Assembly: GCA_963575745.1 (NCBI GenBank)
Contig: CAUYUJ010003905.1
Location: 1 to 64,000 of the forward strand
Reading direction: 5' to 3'
From: Prorocentrum cordatum
Lineage: Eukaryota > Sar > Dinophyceae > Prorocentrales > Prorocentraceae
Length of the DNA stretch: 64,000 nucleotides
The notes under the pieces were generated by a model that was given only the letters and a program-made list of their open reading frames with translations, made no database searches and was not told the origin of the DNA. The position numbers and the translations under genes were made by a program. Of this stretch, positions 11,348-19,107 are shown piece after piece (within the stretch, counting starts at the first letter, position 1; every line of letters begins with the position of its first letter).

Positions 11348-11900
11348 GGAAGCGGAGCTTACCTCCCGCTCTCCCTCGGCCTTGCCCCGCCGGGGGGCTC
11401 TCTCGAGCTGCATTGTGCAGTAGGGAGTTGGGTTCCACATACTGTACACTCTTCCGCACACATCTTGGACAGCCTGCGGCCCCTCTGCTGGCATCAGGCT
11501 CCTGATTGAACTGGTTACTGGGAGGCAACGCCCTGCTGGTACGAGTGGAGCACGCATACGTCTGCATCTGCTTTTGTTCTTGGGAGCGTGCCTTCTTCCA
11601 TTTTTGCTCTCGTCCATTATTCATTCCACGTGTGCGAGTTGAGTATTGTTGTATCGTCTGTGCAGTCACGAACAGCTTCGGAGAGCCAGCAGGAGGGTGG
11701 AACGTCTTATATCCTCTCGGAGAGCCTAGCTGTGTTTGGGATCGATTCTTTGCAGATCTGGAAGACTTCTATTGGGAGGATTACTGTCGCCTAGAGTGTT
11801 GCATATTTCGTCGTTCCCGACCTTATCGACACTACTCGCATCGTTCTTGGTGTCTCTGTAAGTTCAAGAAGGGTCGTTTCGCCAGTTCTTTCCAGAAGAA
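11348..11900 (+). other. LINE1 5' leader
   Basis: 553 bp between the junction and the first ORF1 ATG. It holds a GC-rich start (near 11349-11410) and no convincing coding sequence. A 142-codon open frame at 11506-11934 overlaps ORF1 in another frame and has no recognisable motif. An internal promoter is expected for a LINE but I cannot point to its elements. Confidence 0.5.
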
Positions 11901-12971
11901 ATGGAGGTTGACGGTCAGGGTAGCAAGAGGATGAAGACGGATATGGAGGAGGAGGAGAAGGTGGACAAGACGGGAGGTGACATTCGTGATCAAAAGGCCA
12001 TGAGAGAGAAAATTCTGAGTCTTCAAAAAGATGAGAGTTTGCGATTGTTCATGCAGATGTCCTTTCAGAATCATGATGAGTCGAAGGCCGCCTCGGTGGC
12101 CACTGACGTGCGTATTAGTAGTATGGATCAACGTCTCGGGGTCCAGACAGAGAAACTCACGGCCATTGAGAAGAAACAGCAGGAGCAGGAGATTAGGCTT
12201 AAGAACTTGGAGACCCTGGCCAGCCAGGATACTGCTTCGATTGGATCCTCTAACTCTACGATAGCAGCCCCGAGATTTGCAGGACGAACATCGACGGCAA
12301 AATTTACTCCTACATATGTAGAATTGTACGGATGGGTCCAGGACTGGTCGAATCGCACGAGTAGGGAACTTACGATGATCGACGATACGGATGCCTGCAC
12401 ACTACTCCAGAACACCCTGGGTCTATTGAAAGCGGATAACGAGCAGTTACACGGTCAAGTGGATGTGGTCAGCTCTGAGAAACTTGCCAGATCGAAACCG
12501 ATGACGGGGAATATCAAGATTAGATTTAAGGTTGGGGCAGGGAGTGAAGTGGTCTATGCTGTACAGCGCGCTCTCACACGTATAAATGATGACGAATCGC
12601 TTAACCACGCCTTTTACACCAAGGTGAAGTCGAAGGTGTCTCGTTTGAGAGTTCGTGCAGAGGTCCCAGACGAGAAGATCCCACACAATCAAGCAGTTGG
12701 CCGATTTTATGGTGTCTGGAGCAGGAAGCACCCCACCATCTTCCTCAAAGGATCGACTGGATACGGAAAGTCGCCGTCCACGATGTACTCTGACCCCGTT
12801 GAGGGGAAGCGGAGCTTGCTGGCCGAGTATCAGGCGGCCAGCTTCGGGGGATCTGGGCAGTGGCGAGTTATCCCAGCAGCTTGGACGTCTTTCGCCCAGA
12901 GGCACGGCATCACCATGACGGCGACAGAGCTCGAGGAGCTAGTCACGGACTCCAGGGCTGCTTCTCAGTGA
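11901..12971 (+). CDS. LINE1 ORF1: coiled-coil, putative RNA-binding protein
   Basis: 356 residues. The N-terminus is acidic/basic (residues 1-45). A heptad-like coiled coil runs from about 70 to 108 (stretch with QTEKLTAIEKKQQEQ), followed by a Ser/Thr/Ala linker to about 130. A folded region follows, with YVELYGWVQDW (~139-149) and GNIKIRFKV (~203-211); the spacing could suit the two RNP strands of an RRM-like fold. That is inference, since no RNP signature is exact. By analogy with LINE ORF1 proteins, it would coat the element RNA and act in cis. The ATG at 11901 is the first in frame. The frame ends in ..ASQ-TGA and the next codons continue in the same frame into the endonuclease, so the protein may also be made as a fusion. 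Confidence 0.75.
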   Translation: MEVDGQGSKRMKTDMEEEEKVDKTGGDIRDQKAMREKILSLQKDESLRLFMQMSFQNHDESKAASVATDVRISSMDQRLGVQTEKLTAIEKKQQEQEIRLKNLETLASQDTASIGSSNSTIAAPRFAGRTSTAKFTPTYVELYGWVQDWSNRTSRELTMIDDTDACTLLQNTLGLLKADNEQLHGQVDVVSSEKLARSKPMTGNIKIRFKVGAGSEVVYAVQRALTRINDDESLNHAFYTKVKSKVSRLRVRAEVPDEKIPHNQAVGRFYGVWSRKHPTIFLKGSTGYGKSPSTMYSDPVEGKRSLLAEYQAASFGGSGQWRVIPAAWTSFAQRHGITMTATELEELVTDSRAASQ

Positions 12972-13007
12972 CGCCGACGGGCGGAGCCGACGGAAGTCCG
13001 CTTCGCC
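12969..13007 (+). promoter_or_regulatory. Candidate stop-codon readthrough signal
   Basis: The ORF1 terminator is CAG TGA C. Eight nucleotides after the TGA, a stem begins: GGCGGAG (12980-12986) pairs with CTTCGCC (13001-13007, one G-U). Directly inside it is a CGGA/TCCG stem (12991-12994 with 12997-13000) with a 2-nt loop and a 4-nt bulge. UGA followed by C with a stem-loop about 8 nt downstream is the known arrangement of one class of readthrough stimulators. Use here is inferred. It would explain why the endonuclease start lies between this stop and the next ATG. Confidence 0.55.
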
Positions 13008-16000
13008 ACGCTCAACCTTCAACGTGCGGGGAGGAAGGATGACAAAGCTTATAGTGTTCTGACGAGGGTAGTCTACGGAGCACACCTAGGCTGGGATTTC
13101 CTGGGGGTACAGGAGTCTCAGAACATCGACGTTATGGCGCAATGGCTTGTCAAAATGGGACTGTACTACCACGTCTCGGAGGATCGCCGTGCTATGATAC
13201 TCTATCGGAGGGCTGATAGTGTTCGAGGCCAATGGGCCTCAGAGAGGTGGTGCGCGATCCTTGCTGGACGGATGCTCTTTGTCTCATTGTACTTGCCTGA
13301 TGCCAGCCAGCCCGAGTTTCTGGAGATATCACATTGTGCACTCCAGTCGGTGAGCTTGCTCAGAAAGTACGTATGCCGTCGTTATGGCTTCTGTCGTCTT
13401 GTTGTTGCCATGGATGCGAATGTTGAGATACAGCCACACTTACAGCATGAGGAGGAGGTTTATTCGGGAGGAGGCTTGGAGGTAGTGCAGATCCAGGCCA
13501 CGGGGACCAAGGAGCGGGAGAGGAAGGAGAAGGTGGAGAGCTTGCGACAGGAGGTGGAGGATTGGTTGGTTCAGGAGCGTATGTGTGCTTCGAATTCTTT
13601 TGGAGCTAGGAAGCCGACTTGGTTTGATTATCGGAAGGGGTCCCGCCGTGAAGTGCTGGATTACATCCTTGTTCCTCATGGATCGCAGGTGTCGGGGTGC
13701 TCGGTTGAGTTTCTGTACGTAGGACAGCAGCAGGGAGCCGTGATGAGATTATCAGATCATGCCCTTGTTCGAGCTTCTCTGAGAGTGGCTTCCAGGGAGT
13801 CGGCGAGACGGAATCTCTCACGACGTTCTCGAACCTTGAAAGGCTGGGACCCACTCAACTTGTCTGCTCGTCGATCGTGTCGCCAGTTGTTGGATGCCAA
13901 TCTATTTTCGTGCCAACTTATGTGTCAGGCAGAGAGTGTTATCTATTCGTGTGCGTCGGCCACCGAATGTACCCCGAAGCGCCCAGCTCGACCCCCTGAA
14001 CGATCGGAGTTGCTGCGGTCCTTGGATGTGCAGGTCTACCGGAGGAGGGCGGAGAGGGGGACGTTAGCCTATCGACTTCTACGCAGAAAAAGAGATCGGG
14101 AAGCGAGAAAATTCAAACGAGCAAAGCTGGAATGGGAAGCGGAGCGTCCACGTAAAGCAGCTTTGAAGGCGGTGAAGATTGAGGGGGAGGAGAGCGTGGA
14201 CAGGGAGAGGTGGATGGAGGAGATGATGAAGTTGAAGGAGGTCTGCGAGGATGAGGAGGAGCGTCGGCGGTCGATCAAGATTGTCCAGGGCCTCAGGGAG
14301 GAGCTCCAGGGGTCCCCCAGACCCCAGGAGGCGACGCTCACGATGGCGGTGGTCCTTCGGGCCCGAGCTCGACTCAACCCTGGAAAAGCCACGGGACCAG
14401 ACGGGGTGGGGGCAGAAGTAATCAAAGCGCTTCCGTGGAGAGCCGTTCGCACTATCAAGCGATTATTTTGTGATATCTTACGTGGCATTGTTGTACCTCC
14501 ATCTTCTTGGCATCAAACATTGACGACACTACTTCCCAAATCTTATCCGATATGCGATGTTTCTGATACGAGGCGTATTTCTGTGGAGAGTATCTTTAAG
14601 AAGTGGTACAGTACTTGTCTCTCGATCATGCTTGAACCATATTGTCTCCAGGCTGGCACTCATGCATCGTTATTCGGTTTCGTTCCCAAAAGATCATGCA
14701 CCGAGATATTTGCAGGACTTAAGGCAGCAGCACAACACGCCTCACAGTGGGGGAAGGATCGACGTCTGGTTCTGGGGTCAGCGGATGTGAAGCAAGCTTT
14801 CCAGAACACGAAAATCTCGACGGTCAAACGTGCGTTCGACGTCCTCTCTATCCCTCCCTGGCTCCAGTACGGTGTGCTCGTGCCTATGCCGTGCGAGGTC
14901 ACTTCGCTTCTCTTCCAGGGCTTGCAGCTGCCAGATGTGGGAATTGATACCCACATCAGGACAGGTGGGAACGACAGCCCCTCCTTGTGGAACCTGATAG
15001 TCGTTGCGATGTGGGCTCCTTTATTTAAGCTTTGGGATGAGCAGGGGATTGGGTTTCATTGTCTGGATCCAAACTCGGTGGGAGAAGTTTCGGCCTCGGT
15101 TCCTGTACACCACTTGCTATATGCCGACAACATCTTTATCTTGGGATCTTCGGAGGAGGAGTTTAGGCGACAGGTAGGAGACATGACAGAGACTCTGCGG
15201 GGATGGGGATTCGAATGGAAGATCGAGTCGCTCGAGGTCGCGTTTATCGGTTTCTCGGAGAAGCCAAAACATCCTATCCTGGTTCGGGTTCAGGATCAGA
15301 TGGTGCCGTTCAAAGTAGTTGATGAGATGAATGTCTTGGGGAACAGCATATACTGTAGCTATAGGGAGGCACACCAGGACCTTCGGCGGCGGATCGGGGC
15401 CGCGCGACGAGCCTTCCATGCGCATGCAGCTTATTTTAGATCAAAGGCAGTCCCGTTTTCGGCCAAGTGTAGGAGTTATATCACTCGGGTTCAGAGCATT
15501 CTCATTTATGGAAGTCAAGGTATTAGTTGGGACAGGGACTCCTTGCAGAGCCTGAATGTCTTTGAGGGAAATTGTCTTTACCAGATGACGTCACCCCAAA
15601 AGCCAGCCTCCGAAAGTTGGGTTGTTTGGAAGCCAGCTCGACTCAGAATTGCTAGACGGATGTTCTTTGAAGCAAAGTGCCAGAGTGCAGTGCAGAGAGT
15701 TCTTTATTCCTTGTGGCAGCTTGGAGCTGACATAGCATCATATTTTGGAGCTAATGTCGACAGCGGATATCAGATTCCTGAGTCGGAGCTGAGCCCAGGA
15801 ATGGTCGCGGGCTCTCTAGTTACCAATGGGATGGGGGAGGTCTCTTCAGTTACCAATGGGATGGGGGCTGTCTCTTCAGTTACTAGTGGGATGGGTGCAG
15901 TCTCTTCAGATATGAATGGGATGGGTGTGGTCTCTTCTGATATGCATGGGATGGTCTCTCCAGTTACCAGTGGGATGGATGTGGTCTCTTCAGTTACTGG

Positions 16001-17492
16001 TGGGATGGTGGGAGTCTCTTCAGTTACCAGTGGGATGGGTGCTGTCTCTGATATGCATGGGATGGTCTCTCCAGTTACCAGTGGGATGGGTGTGGTCTCT
16101 TCAGTTACTAATGGGATGGTGGGAGTCTCTTCAGTTACCAGTGGGATGGGTGCTGTCTCTGCAGTTACTAATGGGATGGGCGCAGTCTCCTCAGATACGA
16201 ATGGGATGGGCGCTGTCTCTTCAGATATGCATGGGATGGTCTCTTCTGCTATGCCCTCTGATAGGGCCTCTTCTTCTCGAGATGTTGAAGTTCCCTGTGA
16301 GCGGGGGGGGCCTAGGGATTCCCCCAGGCCCCCCCCGAAACGTCGGAGGGTGGCTGTTCCTGGACCTGGACAACAGACGGTGTATCCTCGTGCGCATCGT
16401 GACGCACGCCGGCTTCTGATGTGCTGTACCCCGAGGTGGGAGGAGAAAAGGACACTGGAGTCAAAATATTGGCGTTCACAGTGGAAGTGGAAGGAGGCCT
16501 CGAAACTGACACGATTAGGCAGTACTAAGGGGCAGGCGACGGGTGAACATCCTTGGTGTTTCATGTTCCAGACGATATTTCCCTCGTTTGTGAATCTGGA
16601 GGATCGGTGGTGGAGGGCGTGCTCTTTCTCTTACTCTGACTTCGTTCAGTATTGCAGGCAGTTCCTGGAAGCTTGTACTTTGGGGTCTCTGTTTGACTTG
16701 TTTGTTGTCCGTGGAGGAACTGGAGGGAGAGGAGACTACATAAAGGAGAGGGGGGAGGAGATGTTGGCTCGTCCGTTGTCGGCGAAGGAGTCCGAGAAGC
16801 TGGCCCAGAGATTGGCCTCGAACAATGAACAGGAGCCGACTTGGGATCTGAGTGATGATGGGATCGGTCTCGAGCTGACGGGCGATTCGCTTCTTATCTG
16901 TAACTGGATCAATGGTCTCTGGAAGGTTGAGGGAGGAGAAGGAGGAGATGGGGCTTCTTATCGTAGGCGGGTGGCAAATATTATTTCTCTTTTGGAAGAG
17001 TTGGAGGAGGAAGGAATACGACCCCCCTCATGGGGCAACGACTTCATTCGACACATATATCGAGAGAGTAACACAGTAGCTGATGAACTTACCCACTTAG
17101 CACGGGAAGGCCAGATATTCAGAGAGCTGTTCCACCACCATATCTTTCGTTCTGATGTCCGAGACAACTTTCGAGTTATTGGCCTCCGCGGATCCTTCGA
17201 CGGCGGAGTGTGTGCCCAAGGTGTGGGCGTTGGCTGGTTTCTGCAGATTGGATATATTCCTCGATTCCATGACCCTTACCCTGACCCTGAGCATAGAGAT
17301 AAGAGAGCTCGTGTAGTCTCCCTCTTCCCCCAAGCCTCCTCTCCTTGTCCAATCATATGGGAAATAGTAGGGCGTTGTGCACAGGCACTCCCCTCCCATA
17401 GCAGTATCACTGACGCTGAGCTTTCGGGTCTCGAGGGCCTCTTGCGGGCCGCAGTCCAGGTGGCCCAAGACCTCCAGCTGCAGAGAGACTAG
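12972..17492 (+). CDS. LINE1 ORF2: APE endonuclease, reverse transcriptase, permuted RNase H
   Basis: Open from the codon after the TGA to the TAG at 17490; the first ATG is 13134 (residues are numbered from it, 1452 aa). The endonuclease start (FATLNLQ, Asn codon 13014; GVQESQ, Glu codon 13113) lies upstream of that ATG. Initiation at 13134 would therefore lose two catalytic residues. Other endonuclease motifs: MDAN (D94, N96), LDYIL (D176), SDH (D208, H209). Reverse transcriptase, ~415-730: GKATGPDG, PKRSCTE, motif A ADVKQAF (D551), motif B RTGGNDSPSLWNL, motif C YADN (663-666), with Asn replacing the usual second Asp. A 10-residue tandem repeat (15802-16260) and a basic PKRRRV (possible nuclear localisation signal) follow. 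The RNase H motifs are in rotated order: GDS (D1251), RESNTVAD (D1317), FDGG (D1356), AELSGLE (E1429). The family normally cleaves target DNA, copies its RNA from the nick and removes the RNA strand. Confidence 0.88.
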   Translation, partial: RRRAEPTEVRFATLNLQRAGRKDDKAYSVLTRVVYGAHLGWDFLGVQESQNIDVMAQWLVKMGLYYHVSEDRRAMILYRRADSVRGQWASERWCAILAGRMLFVSLYLPDASQPEFLEISHCALQSVSLLRKYVCRRYGFCRLVVAMDANVEIQPHLQHEEEVYSGGGLEVVQIQATGTKERERKEKVESLRQEVEDWLVQERMCASNSFGARKPTWFDYRKGSRREVLDYILVPHGSQVSGCSVEFLYVGQQQGAVMRLSDHALVRASLRVASRESARRNLSRRSRTLKGWDPLNLSARRSCRQLLDANLFSCQLMCQAESVIYSCASATECTPKRPARPPERSELLRSLDVQVYRRRAERGTLAYRLLRRKRDREARKFKRAKLEWEAERPRKAALKAVKIEGEESVDRERWMEEMMKLKEVCEDEEERRRSIKIVQGLREELQGSPRPQEATLTMAVVLRARARLNPGKATGPDGVGAEVIKALPWRAVRTIKRLFCDILRGIVVPPSSWHQTLTTLLPKSYPICDVSDTRRISVESIFKKWYSTCLSIMLEPYCLQAGTHASLFGFVPKRSCTEIFAGLKAAAQHASQWGKDRRLVLGSADVKQAFQNTKISTVKRAFDVLSIPPWLQYGVLVPMPCEVTSLLFQGLQLPDVGIDTHIRTGGNDSPSLWNLIVVAMWAPLFKLWDEQGIGFHCLDPNSVGEVSASVPVHHLLYADNIFILGSSEEEFRRQVGDMTETLRGWGFEWKIESLEVAFIGFSEKPKHPILVRVQDQMVPFKVVDEMNVLGNSIYCSYREAHQDLRRRIGAARRAFHAHAAYFRSKAVPFSAKCRSYITRVQSILIYGSQGISWDRDSLQSLNVFEGNCLYQMTSPQKPASESWVVWKPARLRIARRMFFEAKCQSAVQRVLYSLWQLGADIASYFGANVDSGYQIPESELSPGMVAGSLVTNGMGEVSSVTNGMGAVSSVTSGMGAVSSDMNGMGVVSSDMHGMVSPVTSGMDVVSSVTGGMVGVSSVTSGMGAVSDMHGMVSPVTSGMGVVSSVTNGMVGVSSVTSGMGAVSAVTNGMGAVSSDTNGMGAVSSDMHGMVSSAMPSDRASSSRDVEVPCERGGPRDSPRPPPKRRRVAVPGPGQQTVYPRAHRDARRLLMCCTPRWEEKRTLESKYWRSQWKWKEASKLTRLGSTKGQATGEHPWCFMFQTIFPSFVNLEDRWWRACSFSYSDFVQYCRQFLEACTLGSLFDLFVVRGGTGGRGDYIKERGEEMLARPLSAKESEKLAQRLASNNEQEPTWDLSDDGIGLELTGDSLLICNWINGLWKVEGGEGGDGASYRRRVANIISLLEELEEEGIRPPSWGNDFIRHIYRESNTVADELTHLAREGQIFRELFHHHIFRSDVRDNFRVIGLRGSFDGGVCAQGVGVGWFLQIGYIPRFHDPYPDPEHRDKRARVVSLFPQASSPCPIIWEIVGRCAQALPSHSSITDAELSGLEGLLRAAVQVAQDLQLQRD
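15802..16260 (+). repeat. In-frame 30-bp tandem repeat within ORF2
   Basis: About 15 units of a 10-residue motif, VSSVTNGMGA and variants (VSSDMHGM, VSPVTSGMGV), lie between reverse transcriptase and RNase H. Shortened units lose whole codons only, so the frame is kept. The opposite strand is also open here, but only as a by-product of the repeat. Confidence 0.85.
16302..16337 (+). other. G8/C8 hairpin inside ORF2
   Basis: CGGGGGGGGCCT (16302 on) pairs with AGGCCCCCCCCG (to 16337) over a short loop region, giving a very GC-rich stem in the mRNA. It encodes the R-G-G-P..P-R-P-P-P stretch just before PKRRRV. The G8 run could be slippery, but no frame change is needed here. Confidence 0.65.
16881..17489 (+). 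other. LINE1 permuted RNase H-like domain
   Basis: Motifs in order along the protein: GDSLLICNWINGLWK (aspartate codon 16884), HIYRESNTVADELTHLAR (aspartate codon 17082), FDGG (aspartate codon 17199) and TDAELSGLEGLL (glutamate codon 17418). In cellular and retroelement RNase H the order is FDGG, AEL, GDS, REx-Nxx-AD. Here the second half comes first, joined to the first half by about 38 residues. All four metal ligands are present, so a circularly permuted active enzyme is plausible. Two unrelated half-domains is the alternative. Confidence 0.75.
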
Positions 17493-17494
17493 GT

Positions 17495-17557
17495 AGGCAC
17501 TTAACGGGCGCTGGGGCGCTCGGTGCCTGGTCAGCCTCCCCCCCAAAAAAAAAGAAA
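17495..17557 (+). terminator. LINE1 3' end: stem-loop plus A-tail
   Basis: Three nucleotides after the stop, AGGCAC (17495-17500) pairs with GTGCCT (17523-17528), with an inner GCGC/GCGC pairing. Then come a C-run, A10 and GAAA. Position and size match stem-loops in the other three LINE 3' ends. It is a likely recognition element for the reverse transcriptase rather than a transcription terminator. Confidence 0.55.
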
Positions 17558-17610
17558 GGTTGACGGTTTACCGCCGGCGCCCAGTAATTCCGGCGCGCTG
17601 GAGAGCTAGT
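17558..17610 (+). repeat. Half hairpin plus B-head fragment
   Basis: The right half of the common hairpin (GGTTGACGG..GCGCCCAGT, ending 17585) directly follows the LINE1 tail. It is joined to 25 bp of B head ending GAGAGCTAGT. Confidence 0.8.
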
Positions 17611-18008
17611 ACCTCGTAGAGCTCTTCGGCGTTGATAAGCTAGAGGAATTCCGGCGCGGGGTGAGCTAGTTGGCCCAGCCGGCCGAGGCGGACAATGTGG
17701 CAACTTTTGGGTGGTTTTGCAATTCTTTGAAAGATATTTGACAATTCATTTTGAGAAAGCAGAGTTTTTACTCCGAGCATTGAGATGTAAACTTTGTTCC
17801 CTGAGCAGCTCAGCCCTCTAGAGTCATTTTCAGTACCAGTTGACTTGGAGGAACCGACTTCATGTTGACTCCAAAAAATCTCAACTTGAAGTTTTTGTAG
17901 AAAAGCTCCCAGAAGCTCCCGCTTCGATGTTGAGCTTTCTCACGGATGCAAGGAGCTCTACGAGGTTCCCGGCGGTGACCAGATTGACGGTTCACCGCCG
18001 GCGCCAGT
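17611..18008 (+). repeat. Family C, full length
   Basis: Begins ACCTCGTAGAGCTCTTCGG after GCTAGT and ends with hairpin 17952-18008. The interior is of the CCGAGCATTGAGATG type, like the copy ending at 2647. Confidence 0.8.
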
Positions 18009-18888
18009 TGGCAAGAAAAATCTCGACGGACCTTTTGGTGACTTTTGGTCGGTTGAAAATTTTGTCCTCGAAATTTGAACATTCGTTAGAGCTCTATTAT
18101 TTTTTCCCATAATATTCGATCTTATTTCCGCTCGTCATCTTGATCTCAGCTCGATCGGGTAACTTTGGAGGCCAAAAAGCAGGCAGGCGGGAACGGTCGT
18201 TTCGAGTCATCTTGATACGCCCTGTCGGTTTTCTCAAGATAACTCGAGCTTCAGGACAGCTACAGAGCTGGTCAGCACAGCTAATGCATTCAGAATGATC
18301 AGGCGCGTTCGCCTGTTGAATCCAGAGGTCTGAACTCGGTCTGCTAGCCGAGCTAGGGTCGCAAACCTATTCGTATTATTCGAGTCATTGTAGCAGACGC
18401 TCTCGGTTTTTCGTACTTAACTCGATCTGCAGGGCAGCCACAGAGCTGATAATCACAGAAATCGATTGAGAATTATGGCGCGTTCGTCTGTTGAATCAAG
18501 AGCTCTGAACTCGGCCTGCTCCCCGAGCTAGGTTCGCGAACCTATTGGTATTGTTCGAGTCATCTTGAGAAGTGCTCTCGGTTTTCTGTACTTAAATCGT
18601 GCTGGGGGCGAGCTACAGTGCTGCTGGTCACAAGAATCGATTTCGAGACATCAGGCGCGTCCGTTCGTCGAACCGAGAGCTCGGAACTCGGTCTGCTCGA
18701 ACGAGATCCGCGAAACTGTAGTATTATCCGAGTTATCCTGAGCGTTAGAGTCATTTCGAGAGGTCTATAATCGCTTGTGCTGAAAAACTAGTCGTTCTCT
18801 GAAATTATTTTCCACATTATATATTGTCAGGAAGCTCTACGAGTCCCCGGCGGTAAGAAAGGTTGACGGTTTACCGCCGGCGTCCAGT
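18009..18888 (+). repeat. Family B composite, copy 8
   Basis: Starts TGGCAAGAAAAATC (head hairpin missing), with about four monomers. Tail hairpin 18830-18888 ends GGCGTCCAGT. Confidence 0.8.
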
Positions 18889-19107
18889 ATCTCGCAGAGC
18901 TGTTCGGCATCGATGAGCTACAGGAATTCCGGCGCAGGGTGGAGATGAGCCAGCGAAATTCCGGCGCGGAGTGGAGCTAGTAACTGGCGCCGGCGGTGAT
19001 CCGTCAAGCTGGTCACCGCCGGGAACCTCGTAGAGCTTCTTTCACGCGTAAGAGTGCTCAGAATCGAAAGAGAGAGCTTCCATAAGCATATCTCGTAGAG
19101 CTTCTTA
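18889..19107. repeat. C-head fragments and an inverted C tail
   Basis: Two forward C-head pieces are followed at 18983-19039 by an inverted terminal hairpin (ACTGGCGCCGGCGGTGATCC on the plus strand) and an inverted C tail. This is one of only two inverted terminal hairpins recognised in the window. Confidence 0.7.

Larger units (their letters stand above)
11348..17557 (+). mobile_element. LINE1: near-intact non-LTR retrotransposon
   Basis: About 6.2 kb: a 553-bp leader, ORF1, a TGA, ORF2 (endonuclease, reverse transcriptase, RNase H), a short 3' UTR with a stem-loop, a C8 run and A10 followed by GAAA. It sits inside the tail hairpin of a family B element. AAAGGTTGA is present on both sides (11339-11347 and downstream of the A-run), consistent with a 9-bp target-site duplication. 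The coding region 11901-17492 contains only one stop, which suggests recent activity. There are no LTRs, protease or integrase. Confidence 0.9.

Noticed and set aside
11506-11934. 142-codon frame in the LINE1 leader as an extra gene
   Set aside because: Cys/Trp/Arg-rich composition, no motif, and it overlaps ORF1 in a different frame.
14660-14956. Minus-strand frame opposite the reverse transcriptase
   Set aside because: Antisense shadow of motif A to motif B.
15770-16564. 264-codon minus-strand frame rich in IPLVTEET repeats
   Set aside because: Exact antisense of the 30-bp repeat in LINE1 ORF2; the repeat unit has no stop in that frame. The plus strand carries the domain evidence.
18300-19000. 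Host promoter or spliced-leader sequence
   Set aside because: No recognisable spliced-leader sequence was found here or elsewhere in the window, so the dinoflagellate guess rests on weaker grounds.
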